From: Streptomyces sp. SW4
Lineage (GTDB): Bacteria; Actinomycetota; Actinomycetes; Streptomycetales; Streptomycetaceae
Length of the DNA stretch: 64,000 nt
Reading direction: 5' to 3'
Assembly (NCBI GenBank): GCA_003248315.1
Contig: QKWM01000004.1
Span: 434,001 to 498,000, forward strand
The translations under genes and the position numbers were made by a program. The notes under the pieces are model-generated. The model searched no databases. It was not told the DNA's origin and saw nothing but the letters and a program-made list of their open reading frames with translations. Shown here piece after piece: positions 1 to 9,877 of this stretch; position 1 is the first letter of the stretch, and each line of letters begins with the position of its first letter.

Positions 1-22
1 CGCCACCGAGGACGAGCGCTGA
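1..22 (+). CDS. 3' end of an upstream gene (partial)
   Basis: The first 22 bases can be read as the last seven codons (ATEDER-like acidic tail) and a TGA stop of a plus-strand gene entering from the left. A perfect hairpin follows about 80 bp downstream, as expected behind a gene end. In S. coelicolor a gyrB/parE-type topoisomerase subunit gene lies next to this protease and hrdB, so it may be that gene. This identification is synteny-based inference; the seven codons alone show nothing. Confidence 0.3.
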
Positions 23-99
23 CGAAGAGCGCCGACACGCCCCAGAACGCTGGCATCTCGCGTCCCACGACGAGCGAGCCCGGCACAGGCCGGTGACAC

Positions 100-133
100 G
101 GGCGGCCGCCTCCCACTCCGGAGACGGCCGCCC
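100..133. terminator. Bidirectional hairpin terminator
   Basis: GGGCGGCCG at 100-108 pairs perfectly with CGGCCGCCC at 125-133, and a shorter inner CTCC/GGAG pairing is possible. It lies between the end of the left-hand plus gene and the end of the minus-strand protease, so it can serve both. There is no T run, which is usual for Streptomyces terminators. Confidence 0.65.
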
Positions 134-154
134 TCGTCGTACCCGCACGGGCCC

Positions 155-1021
155 TCAGTCCGTGTCAGGCGCCCCCTTGCCGGCCTGCCCGGCGCTCTCC
201 CAGCCCAGCGTCCGCAGGACGGCTGAGACGCGCGTGTAGACGCCCGGGCTGTCGGGGCGCCCGCAGCCGCTGCCGAACGACACCAGGCCGATCAGTTTCC
301 CCTGGGCGACGAGCGGCCCTCCGCTGTCCCCCTGGCAGGCGTCGCGGCCACCGCCGTCCTGGCCGGCGCACACCATGGTGTCGGACCGGTACTGCCCCTC
401 GTCACCCCCCGGGTACACCTGTGCACAGCGCGGATCGGCCAGGACCCGCACCCGCGCCCCCCGCAGACTGTTGGCGTAGTCGCCGGCGCCCGAGGTGTCC
501 CCCCAGCCGAGGACGACGGCTCCCTCGCCCGGCCGATAGGCGGGGTCCCCCTCGGGCGCCATCCCTATGGCGGAGCCGGCGGGCAGGGCTTCGGACAGGC
601 GCACGACGGCGAAGTCCCCGGAGTTGCTGACGTCGTCGTACTCGGGGTTCACCCAGACGTCGCGGACGGGGATCTCCCGCCCCTCGTCCGAGAGCAGGTC
701 CGTACGCCCCGCGATGATCTTCAGGTCGGGCACCTGGTCCGGTGGCGTGCCCAGCACCTCCTCGCCCAGGCAGTGGGCCGCCGTGAGCACGGTGGTCCGG
801 CCGACGGCCACTCCCCCGCAGAACTGACCGGACCGCGTACCGCCGAACCGGTCACGGCTGGAGAGTGCCACGGTCCATGGAGTGTCGGACGCTTCGACGG
901 GGAATCCGCCGACGACGATGCTGTCGGCCGACGCCTCGGCCGCGGACGCCAGCGGTATGGCGGTCGCCGCGGCCGCCAGGACCAGCGGCCGGGCCAGCGC
1001 CCGAACAGAAGGGCGACGCAT
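155..1021 (-). CDS. Secreted trypsin-like serine protease (S1 family)
   Basis: A 288-residue exported protease. Residues 1-32 form a signal peptide (basic [12 protein letters not shown], then an Ala/Leu-rich core and an AEASA cleavage region). The mature chain opens with the trypsin-type IVVGG near residue 35. The catalytic triad is visible as TAAHC (His, about residue 82), GDFAVVRL (Asp, about 137) and GDSGGP (Ser, about 233), and paired cysteines are placed as in trypsin. The specificity pocket has Asp six residues before the Ser ([10 protein letters not shown]), which in the family predicts cleavage after Arg/Lys. The gene is intact and probably monocistronic, ending at the hairpin at 100-133. 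Its physiological substrate is unknown. Confidence 0.93.
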   Translation of the reverse strand: MRRPSVRALARPLVLAAAATAIPLASAAEASADSIVVGGFPVEASDTPWTVALSSRDRFGGTRSGQFCGGVAVGRTTVLTAAHCLGEEVLGTPPDQVPDLKIIAGRTDLLSDEGREIPVRDVWVNPEYDDVSNSGDFAVVRLSEALPAGSAIGMAPEGDPAYRPGEGAVVLGWGDTSGAGDYANSLRGARVRVLADPRCAQVYPGGDEGQYRSDTMVCAGQDGGGRDACQGDSGGPLVAQGKLIGLVSFGSGCGRPDSPGVYTRVSAVLRTLGWESAGQAGKGAPDTD

Positions 1022-1146
1022 GCAGGCTCCTCACTCTGGGCGGTCATGGATAACCCAGGGTGATCCACTCGGCCCCGGCCCGCACCCGCGCGCAGCCCGG
1101 TCCGGGCCTGCTCCGGGCAGGCTCCGGGCCCGCTCCGGCAGCGCGA

Positions 1147-1177
1147 AGGCCCGGTCCCCCGAGGGGGAACCGGGCCT
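1147..1177 (-). terminator. Terminator of hrdB
   Basis: Nine-base arms AGGCCCGGT (1147-1155) and ACCGGGCCT (1169-1177) pair perfectly, with an inner CCCCC/GGGGG continuation across a single bulge. The structure lies about 25 bp past the hrdB stop codon. Confidence 0.75.
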
Positions 1178-1199
1178 CGTCGTCGATGGGCGCCGCGAC

Positions 1200-2731
<1,532 letters not shown>

Positions 2732-3046
2732 GAACAACCTCTCGGAACGTTGGAAAACGGCTTCCGGCCCCGTCCACGGCGGACAGGAGCCGACCGCCGG
2801 CTTGGGGATGGGCCGACGGCGCGGGCGGGGGCCGGGGAGATGCACAGCGCCGTCATCGGCGTCCGTATTCCCTCCGCGGCTGTCACCTCTTAGGTCATCG
2901 CGTGGTTCCCACGAGCGTTACGCCCAATTCGCGTGGCCCGAGTCACACCCCGTAAGCGGTCAAACCCGGTAAGAAGCCATCGAAAGCAGTCATAAACGGT
3001 GTCTACCCGGAACTACCCGGAGACCGACCCTCTCATCACACCGTCG
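2732..3046 (-). promoter_or_regulatory. hrdB leader and promoter region
   Basis: About 315 bp without a credible gene separates hrdB from the whiH terminator, so the hrdB promoter must lie here. A TTGACC hexamer is present on the minus strand at 2963-2958, but the -10 at 17-18 bp spacing is poor. The AT-richest part of the gap is 2910-3010. No hexamer pair can be assigned with certainty. Confidence 0.35.
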
Positions 3047-3078
3047 GACCCCGCAGAGTCGCGGGACTCTGCGGGGTC
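3047..3078 (-). terminator. Strong hairpin terminator of whiH
   Basis: A perfect 14-bp stem, GACCCCGCAGAGTC (3047-3060) with GACTCTGCGGGGTC (3065-3078), around a GCGG loop. It lies about 80 bp downstream of the whiH stop and upstream of the hrdB promoter region, so it insulates the two genes. Confidence 0.85.
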
Positions 3079-3156
3079 GACGGCGGCGGCGCACCGCCGG
3101 ACGCGGCCATAGGAGGGTCTGGCCTGCCCGGTCCGCGCCGCTGCGGCGGAACGCGG

Positions 3157-4042
3157 TCAGTGCTCGCGGGGGCGGGCACCACGCGTTCCACCTCGGGTGG
3201 ACGGTGAGAAGTTGGCGCATGGCGGCCTCGGCGGCCGCGCCGTCGCCGGTGGCGAGGGCGTCGACGATCCGGCCGTGCTGCGCCAGCGCCGTGTCGTTCG
3301 GCCGCTCACAGCCGGTGACCGGGCCGCCGGAGACCTGGAGGGCGGCGGAGACGATCCCGGACAGGTGCTCCAGCATGCGGTTGCCCGCGACCTGGATGAG
3401 GAGGGTGTGGAACTCGGCATCGGCCCGGGCGAAGGTGAGCGCGTCGCCCTGGCTCATGGCGTGCCCCATGATCCCCACCATGTCGGTCAGACGCTGCTGG
3501 ACGTCCTCCCGGCCATGACCGGCGGCCAGGCGCGCGGCGAGCGGTTCGATCGTCCAGCGCAGCTCGCTGAGCTCACGGCGCTGGTCGTCGCGCTGGGGAC
3601 CGAAGGCACGCCACTCGATGATGTCCGGATCGAGGAGGTTCCAGTCGCTGACGGGGCGGACGCGCGTGCCCACGTTCGGGCGGGCGCTGACCAGGCCCTT
3701 GGCCTCCAGTACACGCAACGACTCCCGGACGACGGTGCGGGACACCTCGAAACGCTGGCCGATCTCCTCGGGCACCAGCGGGCGGTCGGCACCCAGGTCG
3801 CCGGAAACGATCATCTGTCCCAGCTGCTGGACGAGTTGCCCGTGCAGTCCGCGTCCGCGGCTGCCCGCGGCACGCCGGCCCACGCGGCCCAGCTCGGGGT
3901 CCGCCCCTTCCCAGGCGGGGGACCCGACGCGGTCGACGGCGGGCGCCTCGGCGAAGGGGTAGCGGTCGAGTTCGCCCGGGTTCGCGAGGCCGGAGTCGGC
4001 GGAGCGGGCGGCGGTCATCATGGTGTGCGCAAGGGTACTCAC
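3157..4042 (-). CDS. whiH: Sporulation regulator WhiH, GntR/FadR family (frameshifted 3' end)
   Basis: A DNA-binding regulator needed for aerial hyphae to become spore chains. Start GTG at 4042 (VSTLAHTMMTAARSADSG), preceded by AAAGGA. Residues about 55-125 form the winged helix (LVPEEIGQRFEVSRTVVRES, then LRVLEAKGLVSARPNVGTRV). The C-terminal FCD domain (about 145-280) carries RWTIEPLAARLAA, FHTLLIQVAGNRML and the metal/ligand-type HGRIVDALATGD. Two C losses near 3195 and 3170 shift the last codons. Restoring them gives an ending of VVPAPREH and 295 residues, the family length. It lies directly upstream of hrdB on the same strand but is separated from it by a strong terminator. Confidence 0.93.
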
Positions 4043-4134
4043 GCATCCTTTGTCGGCGCCGTTCCCAACTCCCTTGAGGGCTTTGGTGAAAAGCACACGA
4101 AAGGGTGATCGCTCACCCCGTCGCAATTGACGCC

Positions 4135-4142
4135 TTATCGGA
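4135..4142 (-). promoter_or_regulatory. Possible sigma-WhiG type -10 element upstream of whiH
   Basis: The minus strand reads TCCGATAA about 93 bp upstream of the whiH start, close to the sigma-WhiG -10 consensus GCCGATAA. A TAAA -35 at the expected 15-16 bp is not visible; only GAAA at 11 bp is present. whiH is known to be sigma-WhiG dependent in S. coelicolor, which makes the site plausible but unproven. Confidence 0.35.
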
Positions 4143-4203
4143 AAGAAATGGGCTTTCCCCGGGAGTTGCGCACAGGACCGGATCACGCCGTCACGGACCG
4201 TGG

Positions 4204-6113
4204 TCACCTGACTCTGCTGCGCAGCGTCGTGAGGACATACGCGCAGAGCAGAGCGGTCAGGGACAACGTCAGCGCGCCGCCGACGGGTTGGCCGAGCACC
4301 CTCAGCACGGCCGCCACATGACGCTCGCCGCCGAACGGCCACTGCGACAGAAGAACCTCGCGCAGCCGCAGCGGAAGCCCGCGGCGGACCGCACGGACGG
4401 CCCCTCCCAGACCCTTTGTACGAGCGGTACGACGAGGACGGGCACGGCCACGACGGCGGCGAGGCCGGCCGTGGCCGACCGGAAGACACCGGCGGCGAGG
4501 ACACCGGCCCACGCGCACCCGACGACCAGGCCCGCCCAACCCGCGCTCAGCGACACCCAGTCCACGGGAACCGACACGATCTCCCGTCCGTAGAACAGAT
4601 GCAGCACCTCGGCGCCGCAGGCCACCGTGAGCACGGCGAGCAGCAGCGCGATCACCGCGGACACGAGCAGTTTGGCGGCCAGCAGCCCCAGCCGGCGGGG
4701 CACGGTGCCGCGGTCCGCCGCCAGGGCGGGGTGGCGGAACTCGTCGCCGAACGCGAGCGCCCCCAGCAGCCCCGCACCGAGCGCCGCGGGCGGCAGGGGC
4801 AGCTCCCTCGGCCACGCGGCCAGCAGCCGGTGCTGCGGGGTGTGCCCGATGCGGGCCAGCACCACGGCGGTGACGGCGGACACGACGAGCACGACGGCAC
4901 CGGTGACGAAGGCGGTGCTGATCCCGACGGTCCGGCGGACCTCGTACCGCAGCGGCCGCAGGGGGCTGGGCGCCGAGCGGACGGAGATGGGGGCGGGAGG
5001 GGGAGGGAGGGACCGGGGAGGGAGGAGGCGAGGTCGGGGAGGGGAGGGGAGGGCGGGGGCGGGGGCGGGGAGGTGGCGTCGCCGGGTGTCGGGGGCTTGA
5101 AGGGGCTGTGGGGTTTGTGGTTGGGGTGAGTTCTGCGGTTGAGGTGGGATCTGTAGTTGGCGTGAGCTTTGTGGTGTCCGCTTCTTCTGTTGACTCAGGT
5201 GCCTCTGTTGCCGGTGCTGCGCCGGACCCGGGGCCCATGTCGCCGACCTCGTCGGCGAGTTGGTGGACGAGGATGCCGTGGCGGAAGGCGGCCTCCCCGA
5301 CGTGGGCGCACGTACTGCCGTACACGGAGAGCCGGTTGCCGCCCTCGCGGACGACCTCGACGGAACGGCGGGCGCTGCGGGCCTCCTTGGCCAGGAGAGC
5401 GGCGAGCCGGGCGGCGTGCGGGGTGCGGACGGCGACGCGTGGACGCAGTCGCGTGCGGGAGAAGTCCCCGGCCTCCTGGTCGGCGACGATCCTGCCCCGG
5501 TGCAGGGTGACCACGCGGTCCGCCGTGCGGGCCGCCTCCTTGGGGTCGGCGGTGGTGAACAGCACGGTGCCGCCCTGGTCCGCGTAGGTCCGCAGCGTGC
5601 CGTGCAGCCAGCGGCTCTCGCGGGCGGAGAGTTCGCCGGCCGGGTCGTCGAGGACGAGGGTGTGCGGGTCGGCCAGCAGGGCGCAGGCCAGGCCGAGGCG
5701 CCGGTCCATGCCGCGCGAGAGGGTGCCGAGGCGCTCGTCGCGCAGGCTCACGAGGCCGACGGCCTCGAGGACTTCGTCGGCCCGCCGGACCGGAACACCG
5801 GCCGCGGCGCACAGCATCCTGAGGTGACCGCGCACGGTACGCGCGGGATGTCCGGGCACGTCGCCGAGGAGCACGCCGACCTCGCGGACGGGTGGGCGAT
5901 GCGGTGCAGGGGCCGTCCGCGGAAGTAGGTGAGGCCGCGGCCGGGTTGGAGCTCGAGCATGAGTCTGAGCACCGTGGTCTTTCCGGCACCCGGCGCTCCG
6001 AGCAGCGCGGTGACGCGGCCCGCGCGCGCCTCGAAGGAGACGTCGTCGACGGCGGGCGGAAGCTCCTTGCGGGGCTTGCTGGTCAGTCCGAAGGCCTCGA
6101 TCACCCGAAGCAA
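4204..6113 (-). CDS. ABC transporter with fused ATPase and membrane domain (frameshifted)
   Basis: The N-terminal nucleotide-binding domain has Walker A GAPGAGKTT (about residue 40), signature LSRGMDRRLGLA and Walker B LVLDDPAG. A Pro/Ser/Thr-rich linker of about 80 residues follows. The C-terminal half is hydrophobic, with about six membrane spans (for example VLVVSAVTAVVLARI, LLAAKLLVSAVIALLLAVL and TLSLTALLCAYVLTTL), like an ABC-2 exporter. Two catalytic positions differ from normal: Asp for Glu after Walker B (LDDP) and Ala for the switch His (TTADPKEA). The frame breaks near 5890, in the linker around 4980-5090, and near 4401, all in G/C runs. In S. coelicolor a similar gene lies beside whiH. 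Substrate unknown. Confidence 0.8.
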
Positions 6114-6209
6114 GATAGCGCGGTATGTCGGGTTTTTCGGGCAGGGTGTTGCTCGTCCGGCGACGGGCGACGGCGCGGGCGGCGGGCGGCCGGGGCTACA
6201 CCTCGGAGG

Positions 6210-6965
6210 TCACACCTCGGGGCGCAGCATCGGGGGTTGAGGAGCGTGGCTCCGCCGGCCCGGAAGAGTTGGGCCGGGCGTCCGCCCTGCCGGGTGGTGG
6301 TGCCGCCGGTGGGGACCAGGAAGCCCGGGGTGCCGGTGACCTTGCGGTGGAAGTTGCGCGGGTCGAGCGCGACGCCCCACACCGCTTCGTAGACCCGGCG
6401 CAGCTCGCCGACGGTGAACTCGGGCGGGCAGAAGGCCGTGGCCAGCGACGAGTACTCGATCTTGGAGCGGGCTCGCTCCACTCCGTCGGCCAGGATCAGG
6501 GCGTGGTCGAAGGCGAGCGGTGCCACGGCCTCGCCGTCGCGCCCGTAGCCCGCCTGCTCCAGCAGCTCCTCGACCGGTGCCCAGCGGGCGTTGCTGGCGT
6601 CGCCGCCCGCCCGGGGCGCGGGCAGGTCGGGGGCGAGGGCGAGGTGGGCGACGCTGACCACGCGCATGCGGGGTCGCGCTTGGGGTCGCCGTAGGTGGCG
6701 AGCTGTTCGAGGTGGGCGCCGTTGTCCTGGGCCGGGGCGGCGGGGTCGTGGACGCGCAGCCCGGTCTCCTCGGCCAGTTCCCGCGCCGCCGCCTGGGCGA
6801 GGTCCTCGTCGGCCCGTACGAAGCCGCCGGGCAGGGCCCAGCGCCCCTGGAACGGCGGTTCCCCCTGCGCACCGCCAGCGCGCACAGGGAACTGCGGCGC
6901 ACGGTCAGCACGACCAGGTCCACGGTCACGGCGAAGGGCGGAAAGGCTGACGGGTCGTAGGGCAT
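6210..6965 (-). CDS. NrtR-like Nudix-domain transcriptional regulator (frameshifted)
   Basis: Start ATG at 6965 ([20 protein letters not shown]). Residues about 10-140 form a Nudix fold with a near-complete Nudix box ([20 protein letters not shown] followed by ETGL). The C-terminal part is the winged helix typical of NrtR ([30 protein letters not shown]). NrtR proteins bind ADP-ribose or related ligands and control NAD or sugar metabolism genes; the targets here are unknown. The frame is broken by C/G losses near 6864, 6669 and 6234; after repair the protein ends NPPMLRPEV. An inverted repeat 14 bp before the start suggests autoregulation. The gene is downstream of a debranching-enzyme-like gene on the same strand. 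Confidence 0.82.
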   Translation of the reverse strand: MPYDPSAFPPFAVTVDLVVLTVRRSSLCALAVRRGNRRSRGAGPCPAASYGPTRTSPRRRRGNWPRRPGCASTTPPPRPRTTAPTSNSSPPTATPSATPHARGQRRPPRPRPRPARAPGGRRRQQRPLGTGRGAAGAGGLRARRRGRGTARLRPRPDPGRRSGASPLQDRVLVAGHGLLPARVHRRRAAPGLRSGVGRRARPAQLPPQGHRHPGLPGPHRRHHHPAGRTPGPTLPGRRSHAPQPPMLRPEV

Positions 6966-6978
6966 GTCGCGATCATAG

Positions 6979-6993
6979 TCGTCTGCCTGACGA
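6979..6993. promoter_or_regulatory. Candidate autoregulatory operator of the NrtR-like gene
   Basis: A perfect inverted repeat TCGTC-TGCCT-GACGA lies 14 bp upstream of the start codon, inside a locally AT-richer stretch (ATAGTC...GACGATAAA). This is the position expected for a repressor site of an autoregulated NrtR. The repressor assignment is inference. Confidence 0.45.
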
Positions 6994-7096
6994 TAAACAC
7001 GTCCTTCGCCGGTCGCATCGAGGGCCGATCCGCTTCGGTCGGGCATGCTCCTCACCGTCCGTTTCCGGTCGTCGTGGGGTGGGATGTCACACCAGG

Positions 7097-9283
7097 TCAC
7101 ACCCCCAGTTGCAGTCCGTCGGCGGCCTCCTCGACCATGGCCAGCCCGAGCCGGCTGACCCGCACCGAGAAGGGCGCGCCGGCGACACGCAGGCCGGTCA
7201 GGCCGACCTCGCCCAGCGGGGCGCTGCGCACCGGCCGCAGGGTGACCGTCCCGGCCGGGACGTCGGGGCGGACACCGGCGAGCGCGGTCAGCAGCAGTAC
7301 GCCGGCCGCCGCAGCCGTGGCGGCCGGGCGGCAGGCGGCCGGGTGCGGGAGCGGGACCCCGCCGTCCGTGCGCCGCTCCCCCGCGTACATCTCGGGCAGC
7401 CGGTGGCCGAAGGCGTCGGCAGCGGCCAGCACCCCTCTGAGCAGGGAGCTCGCCTCCTTCTCGTAGCCGGCGGCGGCCAGGCCGGCGACGGCGACGGCCG
7501 TCTCGTGGACGCGCACGGCACCCGAGCGGTGGCCGAAGGGGTTGTGGCCCGCCTCCCTGGCCCGAGGGAACGCAGCCCCACCCCGAGTCCAGGGCCGGGC
7601 TGCCGAGCAGCCGGGCGAGCTGGTCGGTCTGCGCCTTGTCGAGCAGGCCCGGCGCCGGTGCGCCCCCGCCCAGCAGGCCGGTGTCGAGCAGATGGGCCGC
7701 GCCGGCGCCGAGGTGCGGCACGAGGGTTCCGTCCGGCATCCGGGCGGCCGCCGGCCGGCCGCCCGCCGGGTCGTCGAGCCAGAAGTCCCGGCGGAACGCC
7801 GTGCGCAGCCGCTCCGCCACTCCCGCAGCGCGGCGCCGCCCGGTCTGCCGCAGGCGTCGAGCAGATCCGCGCCGAGCAGCGCGGCACGGTGGGCGTGGGC
7901 CTGGGTCTCGCAGCGGACGGGCCCGCCGGGTTGCGGATCGGCGACGTACGGGCCGTCTCCGGGCGTCGTGAGCAGCCAGGTCAGGCAGCGTTCGGCGGCC
8001 GGCAGCAGCTCCTCGGTGTCGGAGTCGGGCAGTCCCCAGCGTCGGGCTTCCGCGAGAAGCACGGGGAAGAGCAGGGTGGCCTCGGTGCCGGTGCAGCCCG
8101 GCGGCAGATGCGGGCCGGCATCACGCAGCGGCCCGGGGATCATGCCGGACGACTGCCGGGTGGCGTGGAGGGGCCGCGAGGCCGGGTTGCGGGAGGACGG
8201 TGATTCCGGGCCGCGGAAGGGCGACGGGCGAGGGCTGTCCAGTGGTGACGGTCCGGGGCCGTGGAGCTGCGTGCGGGCCAGGGCGCGCAGTGTGCCGGCC
8301 GCGAGACCGGTGCCCAGGGGCAGGGCCATCCGCGCCGCCGCGAGTGCCTCGGCCGGTGCCGGGCCGCATCGCCAGGGTGCCCCGGCCGCGAGATACCGGT
8401 CGGTGGGCTGGACGGGATCGCGCAGCAGGAGCGCGCGCAGATCCTCGATGCTCGTCCGCAGCAACTCTGCGACGCCGGGCTCGTCACCGGTCGCCTGCGC
8501 GGTGGCCAGGGGACTCGTCGCGGTCCGGCCCGCAGGCCGGTCCGCTCCCCTGCCGTCGGGACGGATCCGCAGTTCCACGCCCGCGCTCCCCCGGCGGGCA
8601 GGTCGATCTCCCAGCGCAGCAGCCCGGCGGCGGCCACCGCGTCGGCGGGCGGCGGCTCCGCCGTGACCGCCGCCGTGCCGGTGGCGCTGGACCAGCGCAG
8701 GCCCGCGCCGCGCACACCGGCGGGCAGTTCGGCCCCGGCGCGGCCCGCGGCGATGGCACCCAGGTCTGCGAGGTCGGTGCCGAGCGACATCTCGACGGGG
8801 AGCCGGAGCGGCCGGGAGGTCCAGTTGTGCAGCGTGATCCGCTCGGTGCCGTCCGCGTGCCGGACCCGCTCGACCATGACCTCGGGGTCGGGTCCCGGCG
8901 GGACGGAGACCCGGAGCGTGCCGACGAACCGCGCGCGGTCCGCACCGGCCATCCGCGCCTGCACCGGGAGCGGTTCGTGTCCGGCCACCCGCAGAAGGCA
9001 CCGGGAGAGCAGCCGCCGGCCGGCGTGGTAGAAGCCCTCCAGGCCGTTGCCGGTCAGCTGGCCGTGCTCCGCGGAGACCGCCAGTCCCGGTAGGGCCACG
9101 CAGATCATGGCGGTGTGGGTGGGCGGCAGATCGGCCGGGCCCCGGGGCGAGGTCGCGTGCCGATCGAGGGGTGCGGCGGACGCCGGGGCGGCAGCGGTGC
9201 GCTCCGGGCCGGAGCGGCCGGCAGCGGGCTTCCGGTGCCGAGGGAGTTCGCACCCTGGGCGGGGGCGGGGGCTGCTGTTGCAT
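7097..9283 (-). CDS. Amylo-alpha-1,6-glucosidase / glycogen-debranching-type protein (frameshifted)
   Basis: Start ATG at 9283 (MQQQPPPPPRVRTPSAP), preceded by AGAGGAAG. A Pro-rich N-terminus leads into a glycogen-debranching N-terminal beta domain (VALPGLAVSAEHGQLTGNGL, GFYHAGRRLLSRC, DGTERITLHNWTSRPLRLPV). The second half is an alpha/alpha-toroid glucosidase region (SGMIPGPLRDAGPHLPPGC, TGTEATLLFPVLLAEA, CETQAHAHRAALLGADLL, GHNPFGHRSGAVRVHETAVA). The expected role is hydrolysis of alpha-1,6 branches or a related glycoside in the cytoplasm; no signal peptide is seen. At least four frame breaks occur (between 9110 and 9280, and near 8590, 7815 and 7560), so the exact sequence is uncertain. 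Substrate not determined. Confidence 0.75.
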   Translation of the reverse strand: MQQQPPPPPRVRTPSAPEARCRPLRPGAHRCRPGVRRTPRSARDLAPGPGRSAAHPHRHDLRGPTGTGGLRGARPADRQRPGGLLPRRPAAALPVPSAGGRTRTAPGAGADGRCGPRAVRRHAPGLRPAGTRPRGHGRAGPARGRHRADHAAQLDLPAAPAPRRDVARHRPRRPGCHRRGPRRGRTARRCARRGPALVQRHRHGGGHGGAAARRRGGRRRAAALGDRPARRGSAGVELRIRPDGRGADRPAGRTATSPLATAQATGDEPGVAELLRTSIEDLRALLLRDPVQPTDRYLAAGAPWRCGPAPAEALAAARMALPLGTGLAAGTLRALARTQLHGPGPSPLDSPRPSPFRGPESPSSRNPASRPLHATRQSSGMIPGPLRDAGPHLPPGCTGTEATLLFPVLLAEARRWGLPDSDTEELLPAAERCLTWLLTTPGDGPYVADPQPGGPVRCETQAHAHRAALLGADLLDACGRPGGAALREWRSGCARRSAGTSGSTTRRAAGRRPPGCRTEPSCRTSAPARPICSTPACWAGAHRRRACSTRRRPTSSPGCSAARPWTRGGAAFPRAREAGHNPFGHRSGAVRVHETAVAVAGLAAAGYEKEASSLLRGVLAAADAFGHRLPEMYAGERRTDGGVPLPHPAACRPAATAAAAGVLLLTALAGVRPDVPAGTVTLRPVRSAPLGEVGLTGLRVAGAPFSVRVSRLGLAMVEEAADGLQLGV

Positions 9284-9867
9284 GGGGGCTTCCTCTGCGC
9301 TTCGTACGCCGGGCCGGCGGGCGGTCCGTGGGCGGGCGGCGGGCGGTTCGTGGGGCGGGCTGAGGGGCGGGGCGGGGACGGGCTGAGGGGTGGGCGGGGA
9401 CGGGCTGAGGGGTGGGCGGGGACGGGCTGAGGGTGGGCGGGGACGGGCTGAGGGTGGGCGGGGACGGGCTGAGGGGCGGGGCCGCCAGCGCGGTGCGCGG
9501 CCAGCCGGCGCGGCTGAGTCCGGCCACGGGCAAGTGACGTGGGCGCGTGGGGCTGGGACGCCGGGTTCGGGACTCGGGATGGGCACGGACGCTGGACGGG
9601 ACAGGGAATGCGGGACGGGACACGGAACGCGAGGCTCGGGGGCTCGGGCTCGGGCTCTGGCTCTGGCTCGGGACGAAGGCTCGCCAGCACCCCGGCGGCG
9701 CTTCCGCCAGTGAGATGAACGGTCCGGGCGACGCCCGGGTCACGCCACACCCGTCTCCCCCGGCCAGGCCCGCTGCTCGCGGCCACCGCCCGCCTGGGAC
9801 GCCATGGGCGTATGGGTCGCCTTGGGCCCATTTGTCATCTTGGGTGCCTTGGGTGACCCAGGTTTCT
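9284..9867. other. 584-bp gap between the DUF4192 gene and the debranching gene
   Basis: No credible gene is seen on either strand. The gap holds the 22-bp tandem repeat at 9358-9482, a short TCGGGC/TCTGGC triplet-like run around 9645-9675, and a possible hairpin at 9842-9877. Confidence 0.6.
9358..9482. repeat. Six-copy 21-22 bp GC-rich tandem repeat
   Basis: Units of the form GGGGACGGGCTGAGGGGTGG recur head to tail about six times, with one- or two-base length variation in the G runs. It lies between the start of the debranching-type gene and the upstream DUF4192 gene. There are no spacers, so it is not CRISPR. Confidence 0.9.
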
Positions 9868-9877
9868 CTAGGCACCC
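9842..9877 (-). terminator. Possible terminator after the DUF4192 gene
   Basis: GGGTGCCT (9842-9849) pairs with AGGCACCC (9870-9877). The loop contains a second small palindrome (TGGGTGACCCA). The right arm covers the DUF4192 stop codon. Confidence 0.4.
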
